From assembly GCA_030063045.1 (NCBI GenBank), contig JAQSEB010000181.1, forward strand, positions 806,001 to 870,000: a stretch of 64,000 nt of DNA, read 5' to 3'. This document shows, piece after piece, positions 37,416 through 47,404 of this stretch (position 1 is its first letter; each line of letters starts with the position of its first letter). The DNA comes from Pratylenchus scribneri (Eukaryota; Nematoda; Chromadorea; Rhabditida; Pratylenchidae). The notes below the pieces were generated by a model. The model worked only from the letters and a program-made list of their open reading frames with translations, was not told the origin of the DNA and searched no databases. A program made the position numbers and the translations under genes.

Positions 37416-39430
37416 TTTTGCCAATTTCAAATGGATTTTCTAATAAAGAATGGAAATGAAATTAATTTTATCTTAAAAGAATTAAAACAAATTTGCATAA
37501 TCAATTCAAGTAAGTAAAATTAATTATATTACAATCGGAATATTTTTTAATATTTTGAAAATATTGGTGGAATGTTTATTGAAAATAAATTAGCTTGGGC
37601 GCTTATCATTCTCTTTTCTATTTTTTCCTTTCTCTTTCCACTGTTGATTGGGCAGAATGGCGCTCGCTGGCTGTTTCCTTCTTTTCATTTTGGTCAGAAA
37701 GAATAAAAAAATTCGTTTCAATGAACATTCACTTTAAAGGGATGTTCCTAAAAAATATTCCGATTTTAACTGACTTTAAAATATTCAGATTTTTGTGTCC
37801 TCAAATTATTCAAATGGATGGATTAAAAAATGTGGATGAATTTAAAAAAAAATCTACAAAATTGCCTAAAAATAAATATGATCAAAGTGGATGCTATTTT
37901 TGTTTGAAAGTTTCTAGGGAATGAATAGAGAATAAAAATTTCTTATGCTGGCTTAAATCGGTCATTACGAATATTGTGTTCAGTTAATAAAGTGGGGACT
38001 GGGGAGTGGACTATTTTGGGATTATATTAAACAGAGAAAGGTAATGCAATTTATTGGAGGCAAAATTCATCCAATAAGCCTTATTCTCATTTGGCAGTCC
38101 AAATTTATAGAGGCCTGAGAAAATATGGATGGGTAAAATATCAAAAGGAAAACTTTTGCCACGGATTAAGCATTTGAATTATATTTGCCATTATCAAAGG
38201 GAGACAAAAATGGAGCAATTTTGAATAAAAATATGGGGAAAAGGACAATAGATGATTATGCAGAGAATGAAATGGAATCTCTTTATTGAATGCCTAATGA
38301 GGATTAAAAAATATTTAAAATGGATAGAAAAATTACGCCAGATCAAATATTTTGAATATTTCCACTTTCGAAAGGGAACTGCTGGAGATTTGAAGGAATT
38401 TTATTCATTTTTATGCATTAGCTAATCAGTTTTTGAATTAAATTCAACGAAAAAGTGTGAATTTTCTTCAGATTTTCTAAAATTTTCTATAGAAAATTAT
38501 GTCTCTATATTATAAAAAATTTAGTATTGGTTGAATTTAAAAATGCATTTTGGGCAATCAACTTGCAATTTAAATGTTCGTCAGTACAGTAGGACATCGA
38601 ATTGCAAAATTCAGAAACAAAGATCAACACATTCATTCATATTCCACCCTGCTTATGAAGCTTAAAAAAATTGTTCGAATGTTGGCCTGAAGCAATTTTC
38701 CCAAAGATTTTTATCCCATATTGTCCTATTCACATTTTTGTCTCCTCAAATTGAGTCAATAAATGAGAGAAAATAAGGCAAACTGACGAATTTTGCCTCC
38801 ACTTGCATTTTTTGATGGACTGAATTTTTTAAATTTTTATTTCATATTTTAACTCCATTGCACTTTTCTAAATAAATCTACTTTAACAACAAAGGACTTT
38901 GTTCATTTTTGATTGGCTGAGAAATTTCCATTAGGTAAAATAATTTTTTAATTTTTTCCATTCATTCATTGGGGCAAAATTCAGTCGAGGATTTGTATTT
39001 GAATTCTCTACATATGGAGAAGAATTCAAATATAATATATGAATGGAAGTAGAATGATCCATTTTTCATTAATTTCTATAATTTCTTGCCCAGCAATTTG
39101 ATGCAACAAATGCTGGTTGGAAATTTTTATTCCATTCGCATTCTTGATTTGTTTGAAAAAAATGAGCAAGCGGCTCATTGACCAATTTGGAACTTGAAAT
39201 TCAAATGCGATTGACATCCGAGGTTGAATTCATTTAAAATAAGCAAAAATATTTGACAAATTCGTGGCATCATTATATTCATTGGTTCTTCGACTGCCGA
39301 TTTGGCCCAACACATTTGGAGATTTCGGGAGTGTTTTCTCTCGTTTTATTTTGTTCCGAAATCAAAACCCAAATCTAAATAAATTTTTTATTCTTTTTTT
39401 TGCGATTTTAATATTTTACAATAAAAATTT
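37416..39430. other. Intergenic region without supported gene
   Basis: AT-rich, unusually rich in TTTGCC/GGCAAA words around 38000-38400. Open frames at 37595-37924 and 39026-39217 have no splice or family support. I see nothing else in it. Confidence 0.4.
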
Positions 39431-39640
39431 ATGTACAAAGTCTGGGTAAAAAAAAATTTGAAAAAAAACATGAGAAAAATGCACTCATTAAATGTAAAAT
39501 TAATTGTCAAAAAATTGTTAAGAGCAATTTGTAGTAGCAAATTGCCCAATGAACTTTTACACAAAATTCCTTGCTGGTTGTCAAAATTTAATTGTAAATT
39601 TCTTTTTTTATTCTATAAATTTCTACAAATTTTTCAATAA
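39431..39640 (+). pseudogene. Possible F-box-like fragment
   Basis: A 69-codon frame from an ATG containing SSKLPNELLHKIPCWLSKF, which resembles an F-box start (LPxELLxxI). There is no further domain and no obvious splice partner. It may be a relic of the F-box-like family whose full members lie at 28-31 and 35-37 kb. Confidence 0.3.
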
Positions 39641-39655
39641 CCCAAAATATAACAA

Positions 39656-39720
39656 ACCAAAGGGGGTACTAAGCACTTTCCAAAAAATCGGACACAAATT
39701 ACAAAAATACCCTCTTTCGT
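39656..39720. mobile_element. CCCTAA-rich element, terminal fragment
   Basis: AAGGGGGTACTAAGCACTTTC and ATCGGACACAAATTACAAAA match the outer arm of the family at 11775-12008; the rest of the element is absent. Confidence 0.45.
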
Positions 39721-39963
39721 TGGTTTAGAACCCATTCTTAGCACAATAGTTTAAAACGCTTTCATGACTTTGGCAATGGTTTAAAACCCGTATAAAATAA
39801 ATGTTTTAAAATATTTTTTTAAAATTAAGACTATAAATTATCAAAACTAAAAGTTTACTTCATTGCCTATAGCTTAAAATCCGTCAAAGCCTATGATTTA
39901 AATCGAACAAAATTAATGTATTTTGAAAAAAATTTAATAAAAATTATAATGATTAAATTTCAG

Positions 39964-40409
39964 TAATTGATGCGAAAAATATGCAAATTATGCGCTCTTT
40001 GATGGTGATTATGGCCATTATTATTTTTGGTTGGCTTATAAATGGTTCCAGTGTATTTTATGTACCACTTTTCAAAATATCTGATTCGGATTGGCTAACA
40101 TTGTTTACATACCTTAATTCTATATCCATACTCGCTTCAGCATGCAATGGCCCTGTCCTATTTGCATTAAGGTTATTTTTAAACAATTTTAATTATTATA
40201 AAAAATAATTTATAATTATTTTTATTATTTAAATTTCATTGTAATATTTGCTTAATTGTTATATAATTAATTATTTTTTTAATATTTGCATTTGCAGTAA
40301 AGAATATCGAAAATGCTATCAATCTGTCTTCCCATGGTTATTTAGAGAAAATCAAACACAGACGCCAGTTCAATTGATTTCTTTAAAAACGCTTGTCCAT
40401 ACGATTTAA
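39964..40409 (+). pseudogene. C-terminal part of a serpentine chemoreceptor (Srsx-like GPCR)
   Basis: Two exons, 39964-40171 and 40298-40409, joined in phase. They read transmembrane helix 6 (RSLMVIMAIIIFGWLINGS), helix 7 (LFTYLNSISILASACNGPVL) and the cytoplasmic start FALRSKEYRKCYQSVF, with the NPxxY position replaced by CNGP as in nematode Srsx-type receptors. These receptors sense chemical cues at the sensory neuron membrane. No exons for helices 1-5 could be found upstream, so I call it a gene fragment, although a long upstream intron cannot be excluded. Confidence 0.65.
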
Positions 40410-41093
40410 TTTTTTAATTTTATTTAATTTTATTTTACATTAATATTGATGGTATTTTAATTATTTTTAAATTTTTTAAATAAATTGTCGTATTCATCTG
40501 ATTTTAATCATTTTAATTTTCACACTCCTTTTACTATGCTCCGAAATTTAAACCCTAATCTAAATAATTTTTTAATTTTTTTGGGATTAGAATTTTAGGT
40601 TGCCTACTTTTCTTTTTGTGCCTTTTTGTAAATGTTCCCCCATTTTGGGAAAATGCGCCCGTCAGCTAAAATCAATTGAGGAGTAAAGGCCCCTTCCGAA
40701 CTTTTTTCCTCATTTGGGAAAGGTGGGCAATCTGCATTGCTGAGCATATGCACAATCCCATCTCTTCACTCGACTCTGTTTTTTATAGATTTTTTGCTTT
40801 GGCTACGGCTATTTTTGAAGAGACATACCCTTTCGGAACTTTCTTCCATTCCTTGCTCTTTTCTCTAACCATTCACTTAGCTTGCCTTTTATTGATTTTT
40901 ATGCTTTTTGTGTCATTTAAGTGAGATTTATTTGGTGAAAGTGAAATGAAAGTAAAATTATTAATTTTTTTGAATATAATATATAAACATTTATTGATTG
41001 ATAAATAAATTTAGATTTGAAGTGAGAATTTCCTTATTTGTGAATTTTCTACTTTTTTACGGCAATCATCTATTTTTTGAATTATTTAAATAA
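40410..41093 (+). other. Intergenic region before finger gene C
   Basis: AT-rich with the conserved upstream block of the finger genes at 40852-40905. The open frame at 40676-40924 is this promoter region rather than a protein. Confidence 0.5.
40852..40905 (+). promoter_or_regulatory. Conserved upstream block, finger gene C
   Basis: CTCTTTTCTCTAACCATTCA then TTAGCTTGCCTTTTATTGAT, 190 bp before the ATG. Matches the blocks upstream of genes A and B. Confidence 0.5.
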
Positions 41094-43213
41094 ATGAATT
41101 CGCATGTTGCCGGGGATATTTTTATCGATAATAATGGTAAGATACATATTATTTTTAATTTTTTTATTAAATTGAATAAAATTTATAAGATATTGATGAG
41201 GGAGAAGAAACACAAATTAATGATAATTTTGAAAAGGATGAGGATGAACCCGACTTTATGGATAATTCGGGAAAATGTTGGGAATTTGCCAGCAAAATTG
41301 AGGATGAAAAACATTTGAAGGAATGGTGCCAAAACAAAATGGGTAGAATGATTGTTGGAAAGGAGGAAAAATTGACTCGACAATTCCATTGCCAAATCAA
41401 AGAATGCAAATTCAAGGCAATTTTTCTGAAATCATGTTCAATCATTTACACACGAAATAAACACAATCATTCAATGGAAAATGCCAAAAATATTCGACAA
41501 AAAAAGCAAGAAAAGAAAGTAAACCATATAATTTATGACAAATATCACTTGTTTAAAAATGTAAATAGAATTTTGTGTAAATATATTTATTAAAATTAAA
41601 TTTAAAATGATTATTTTTCAAAACAATCTATTCTTTATTTTTCTATATATTTTAGACTAATTCGCATTCGACGCTTCAAAGAGATTACACAGATCGTCTT
41701 GGCAAATTATGGCATTTTCGGGCCCAAATTGGCAACAAAAATATATCACAGGACAAATTGCTGAACAAATTTGGCTTTACCGGAATTCATAGAAATAATA
41801 CAACATCAATAAATTTACACTGCCAAAGGTCCAATCCCGCTGGTGGAAAATGCCCATTCATTGGAATTTATTTGAAGTCAAATGGATGTTTGTACACTCG
41901 TGGAGAACATGTACATACGAAAAGAGGGGTAATTAATGGGAAAAAAATTTTAAATTTAGTTAAATTTTTTACAGAAAACACCAGAAAATGTTGGCGATGA
42001 TTATATAGATTATTATGGAAAGATCTTTAAATTTAATAAACAAATTGGCAAAAACATTCAACATGAAATGTTACGGAGCAAATTTGGTTTTACTGGCATC
42101 AGAACAAAAAGAACGGGATTGAATTTACGTTGTGAGGTGCAAAGGTTTAAGAGGAAATGCAAATTTGTTGGAATTTATTTGAAATCAAATGGATGCTTAT
42201 ACACACGGGGAAAACATGAGCATGAAGATATTGAAAAGGTTTTTATGTGTTTTGGGTTCCACATAACAAAAAACAATCGTAAATTAACTTTCAGAAAAAG
42301 TTAAATTTTCTTATAAAAAAATATTGATTAAAACTTTTCCGGATATAAAAACATTCTAGAAAATTTTTTCCGGGAATTAAAAATACCGGAAATAATCATT
42401 ATCTAAAATTTTCAATCTCGAGAAGCATGGTGGCTTTTCAATTTTGGCCACATCTTTGATGAATGATAGCTTCTGAAAGCCATTTGAAAGGATTCGAAAA
42501 AATAAATCGATTTAGAGGTTGGAAAATGTAGCGCCGAGTTACACCTCAAATTTTTATATATTTTCGCCCAATTGCATTTTTTCGGTAAATTTCACTTAAA
42601 GATACATTGGAATTCCTATACCTCTGTACATATTATAGCCCCATAAATGGCCATATTTATTTTTGAATTTTACGCGAAAACAAATGATCGATTTCTTGAC
42701 AATTCAACAAGACACTTCAATTTATTTAAAATTTCTTAGAAAAAATTTGCACAAATTTTTCTGGTTCCTTCCGATCTAAAGGGATAGGACTTTTATTTTT
42801 TCAATTTTCATGAGCTCATAATGCTGTTAGGTATCTTGACGAAATTTCGGCCACTCTTAAATCGATTAAGTTATTCAATTAGCAAATTAATAATAAGCCA
42901 CTATATTTTTTTGAGACCGGATTTTATTTTAATAATTGATTTTTTATTTATTAAGAATCCTAAACCGAATGTTGGCGATGATTTTGTGGATTATGCTGGC
43001 AAAACATGGCCTTTTCATTCGAAAATTGGCAAAAATATTCCAAACGGGATATGGCGCAGCAAATTTGGCTTCACAAAAATTCAACAAAGATTGAAATCAT
43101 TTAATTTGTATTGCTGGAAAGAAACGTCTAACGGTGGAAAATGCCCATTTAGGGGAATTTATTTGAAGTCAAATGGATGCGTATATATTCAAGGAAAGCA
43201 TGAACACAAATAG
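41094..43213 (+). CDS. Finger gene C: acidic protein with four WRKY-GCM1/FLYWCH-like fingers
   Basis: Exons 41094-41136, 41190-41518, 41656-41928, 41975-42238, 42956-43213; 388 residues in phase. Same architecture as gene B: short first exon ending in a phase-1 intron after IDNN, an acidic leader (shorter here), finger 1 nearly identical in nucleotides to A and B, then one finger per phase-0 exon. Exon 3 has exactly the same length (273 nt) as in B. Fingers 2-4 end GIYLKSNGCLYTRGEHVH, GIYLKSNGCLYTRGKHEH and GIYLKSNGCVYIQGKHEH. Finger 3 has lost the GGKC glycines (FKRKCKFVGIY) but keeps Cys and H-x-H. The last intron is 717 nt against about 50 nt in B, so something has inserted or grown there. 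Predicted DNA-binding protein; function unknown. Confidence 0.87.
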
Positions 43214-44969
43214 AGCGGAAGTGGATGAGAATTAAAAACGCAGAGTATAAATTATTTTTGACTACCAATTTCATTTTTATACATCCAATTTTCAATAAAA
43301 TCGATAAAGTCAATTAAAGTAAATTTTTATATTTCTATATACTTAAAATTCTTCCAAATTTAAATTGTATATATATAATTATAATTTTTCATCAATATCC
43401 AGCTTATTAATTTTACAAAATTAACAGGTAAAAAAAATATGCCATATGTGAATAATAAAATCAAATTCTCCTTCCGCTTTGGGATGTATTAAACTTAATA
43501 AACGAGCAAAGCACAAAAGGAAAACAAAAAGGGGAAAATTGATGGATATTCGGGGACAAAGTAAAAAGGCAAACTCGAAGAAGTTCCAAATCCGGCTAAT
43601 GCATTTAATAATGGCTGGAACACTGATGAGGGCAAAAACATTTGGTCAATTGCACTTATTTATGTGGCATTGAATACAATGGTGCTATTTGGAGGGAGGC
43701 CACATTCCATCACTTTACCTGCCATATTTGTTTGTAAATGTTTGTTTTTAAACAATTAATTTTACTTATTTATTTAAAATATTTTTTATGAAAATTTAGT
43801 GCTAGTTCAATTCAACAATGTTGCAAATAAAAAAAAACATTTTTAAATTTCAAATAATTTATTAAGAAAATGGCAATCCTAAAGAATCCGCATCCCAAAT
43901 TTTTTTTTCATTTTTTGCCTAAAATTTATTTTCAAGCGTTCTCTGAATAGGAGAACTCAAATCTTACATTCATTTTTGTAATATCTTACCATCTTCGTAA
44001 AATAATGCCGATTTTTACCAAGAAAATATCAAGGGGGATAGGTCAATTTTCATAATATTTTAATATAGGTAGGCATATTATAGCTCAATCGACGCAGCTC
44101 AGAGAGCTGAATCTAATGGTACCATTATTGTTATGTAATACTGCTATATAGGCAAATTATGACCGAAAGAAATATATGTTCTGGTAAGATATTTTGACTT
44201 CTAACTTGCGCAAAATGCAATATTACCTTTTAAAATTGGTATCAATCGATTCAGCTCATTGAGCTGCATTGATTGAGCTATTATTTGGCTATGTAAAATT
44301 TTTCATCAAATGCCTTGGTCCCCCATTTGCATTTCCTTTTTAAAAGTTGGCATTTTCTTAACAAGATGGTAAAATATGGTAAAATGGATATGGATGTCAG
44401 ATTCGTTTTCTAAGACCCGAAAATCCATAAAAAAGAATTTTTATGCAAAAAAATTGGGATGCGAATTCTTTAAGATTGCTTGGAAAATATTTAATTTAAT
44501 AAATAATTGAGGGGAAAAAGATGATTTATGGTGGCTGGGCCATTGAGGGTAAATTATAACATAGATCAATATTCTCTTATTTGGCTCTTGCACAATTTCA
44601 GATTCGAACAAAAAATCGGTTGCCGATAGCTTAATCACTTTTTAATCCCTGTTCTTATTAGACTTATAAGAGTAGATCGAGCCGGTATCGATTTTAAAAA
44701 ATCAATGCAATTTAAAATTGAAATTGGGAATTTTTGCTCTTTAAATAGAAAAACGAAACCGAAAATCGTATTCTAAAACTGAGATTGTTTTGGCAAAAAA
44801 AAACTAAATGTTTCGGCAAATAAATTAAATCTTTCCGCAAAAATTTTCCCATTTTATGATTTTATTTAAATATTTTCCATTTTTTAGATAAATTATTTTA
44901 AATTTAAAAATATTTTTAATTTGCATTATTATTGTGGAATCGCCCATTTCCTACCACCCTTTTTCTATC
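43214..44969. other. Intergenic region after finger gene C
   Basis: First 200 bp resemble the 3' flank of gene B (AGCGGAAGTGGATGAG, ATACATCCAATTTTCAATAA). A large inverted-repeat element occupies 43872-44482. No gene supported. Confidence 0.5.
43872..44482. mobile_element. Large palindromic element (about 610 bp)
   Basis: Ends GGCAATCCTAAAGAATCCGC and mirrored GCGAATTCTTTAAGATTGCT. An inner mirrored pair (TATTATAGCTCAATCGACGC / TGCATTGATTGAGCTATTAT) around AGCTCAGAGAGCTGA shows pairing along much of its length. No ORF. Confidence 0.75.
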
Positions 44970-45242
44970 ATGGATTTGATCCCAGACTTTAAAAGGCAAA
45001 TTAATTTAAAAAAATTCAATTCTTTTCACAATGTTTTAATTCAGATGTTTTGCATGTTTTTACCGGCCATTTTTCTCATAATGGCCGCTTTTCGAGACTC
45101 ATTATTATCATCATTCTTTGGAGAAATGTCTTCAGAAAAGAAGATTTCCATCTTTTTCGGCATGCTTTTTGTTGACGCAATTGGCATTTGGTTGTGCCAT
45201 GTGGTTTGGCGAGCAATACGAATTGGCAAAGCCGAATCATGA
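44970..45242 (+). CDS. Possible small two-helix membrane protein
   Basis: A 90-codon frame from MDLIPDFKRQINLKKF to a stop. Two hydrophobic stretches (VLIQMFCMFLPAIFLIMAAF and FFGMLFVDAIGIWLCHVVW) separated by a charged SSEKK segment would span a membrane twice. Not recognised; no splice sites are needed. A second frame stays open across its 3' half, so a spliced version with a hydrophilic tail is also possible. Confidence 0.35.
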   Translation: MDLIPDFKRQINLKKFNSFHNVLIQMFCMFLPAIFLIMAAFRDSLLSSFFGEMSSEKKISIFFGMLFVDAIGIWLCHVVWRAIRIGKAES

Positions 45243-46641
45243 AAATGAATCAGCAGTGCAGAAAGGAAGACAAAAAGAAACCGAGGCACCAAAAGAAATT
45301 AAAATTTATTCATGAAAGGAGAAAATTTTAATTTTATGATCACATTTTTTAATTTTTTGAGTCCACATATTTGTAGAACTTTTTTACATTTTAATTAAAA
45401 TACTATATATATCAGATTATATATTGAAAAAATTCTTATCATATAAATTTTTTAATATAAAATGTTTAAAAAATCTTTGAATTTGATTAATTATTTCTGT
45501 TACATTTTTATAAAATTATAAAGTTTAAACAATGGTTTAGTTTTATCAAACATACTCAGAATGGTTTGGAATTGAAATTTCATAGATTAATTTAACTATG
45601 TCGAATCGAATGAGCACTATTCTCGAATCTGTACAAATTCCAGATTTCTAATCCCCTTATGTGAACGAGAAAATAGGCAAATAATTGTGATGGTAATTTC
45701 CAATCCTTTTTTAATCCTTATTTTGGCTTGATCCCAAAGCATTTTAATTGTATTGCATTCGCATAGGAAATAAATTAATAAATTCTGTAGTTTCAAACAG
45801 TTGAGAATTTTTATCGAAAATTTAATTTAAGTTTTTTATAGTAAAGAGGAGACGAAATCTTTTTGACATTTTTATTCCCTATTTTTATTTTATATAAATT
45901 TATCTAATAGATAAGCAAAAATGTTCAAAATGATGTTATTCTGTTGCCGAACAAATTTCATTATTTCTTTAATATTTTATTTAAAAAATTTTCTAACTTT
46001 CCCAAAAATTTGTATTTTATCATAATTTTCTAAATTTTATTCATTTCTTCACAATGTCGCCATAATCATTCAACTTGGCATAAATTTCTGGATGTGGATG
46101 AGGAATTTCAATGATAAAAATTTTGAATTGGCTTAAACTTTTAAATTTTCTCCTTTGGCCAATACAAATGACTCAAAATCCGAATAAATCGTATTATAAA
46201 TGGAAATTGAATGACAAAATGTTGATTAAATTAGCTTCAGCAATATTTTATTCCATTTCAGTATCAAATGCCAAATACTGATCAGGACAATTTTGAAGTT
46301 TTACCAATGTTGGATTTATGATTATCGAAAAGACTGAATTCATTTTCAGATGATTTTTTGCAGTAAATATTATTGTTCAATTTGGGTGGAAAAAAGCCTA
46401 GAAGATACAAGATTTATATATTCTATTTTTCTTTCCTTCCTTCCCATCAGCGAGTACCGCAAATGCCCCAAAAATTCAAATAAATAATTTTCATAATTTT
46501 ATTTAACAAATTGATGATGAATTGAAATTAAATCCTTGTGATTTAATTTTCAAGACAAAGAGGAAATATCGAAAACTTTGTTAATCATCCCACAAATTCA
46601 TCATCCATTTTTCTTTCCTTTTTGTCGTTGTGCCATTCTAA
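45243..46641. other. AT-rich intergenic sequence
   Basis: No ORF, repeat array or inverted repeat that I can support. Confidence 0.45.
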
Positions 46642-47403
46642 TAAGGGTAGTTCAAACTCGGTCAAACGAACCAAAACCGAATCGAACCGAGGCAATTTTT
46701 GGTTTAAAAACAGAATTCTAAACCGACCGGTTTTTCGGTTCTTAATTTTCACCATGAGAGACAATTTTTGGTTAAAATTTTAACTTATTTGGTCATTTTT
46801 AGTTAAAATTTTCCCTAACGGGTCATTTGTTAGCTTAAAAATTATCTTTTGGACAATTTTTGGCATAATATTTTCCCTTAAGGGTCTATTTTTTTCTGAT
46901 TTTTTACCCTATGGTCATCTTTGCCTTAAATTTTACCCTCCAGGATAATTTTTATTCTATTTTTTCTATTCGAGGTCGATGCCATTTTTAGCTGAAATTT
47001 TTCTCTTAAAGGGGCATTTTTTTAGTATAAAAAATGCCATGTATGGCTATTTCTTTTCTGATTTTTTTCTTCCCTTAACTATTTAGTATTTAGGCAAAAA
47101 TTTTTCGCTGCAAGTTTTTTTTGATATATTTTCTTTTGGCTTTTTTTTATTGAAACAGACCCAGAAGAATATCAAAATTGATGAAAAATAATGGATTTGT
47201 GATAGTTGAATAATTTTCTTTGATTTTTTTTCGAAATTTTACGAAAAATTAAATTTTTAAAATTTTTTTCACAAATTTTCAAAAAACCAACTAACAGTAA
47301 AACCGAAAACCGGATATTTTTTAGAAACCGAACCGAAAAAAGAGGTCGTCAAATCGGGCCAACCGAAAACCTCGGGTTAAAACCGACTTTGAACTACTCT
47401 AAT
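46642..47403. mobile_element. Inverted-repeat element touching the 3' end of the C2H2 gene
   Basis: Ends TAAGGGTAGTTCAAACTCGG and TTAGAGTAGTTCAAAGTCGG (mirrored). AACCGAAC and CCGGTTTTTCGGTT words next to both ends are also mirrored. About 760 bp, no ORF. It stops one or two bases from the stop codon of the gene at 47405. I could not find a clean target duplication. Confidence 0.75.
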
Positions 47404-47404
47404 T

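Noticed and set aside
37595..37924. 109-codon plus-strand ORF
   Set aside because: Starts at TTG, no domain, no splice partner, AT-rich flank composition.
39026..39217. 63-codon minus-strand ORF starting MSIAFEFQVPNW
   Set aside because: Real ATG, but no homologue recognised, no splice evidence and chance length for this region.
43479..43673. 64-codon Lys-rich ORF after finger gene C
   Set aside because: Lys/Arg-rich from AAA/AAG runs in 3' flank; start codon not ATG-supported by context, no partner exon.
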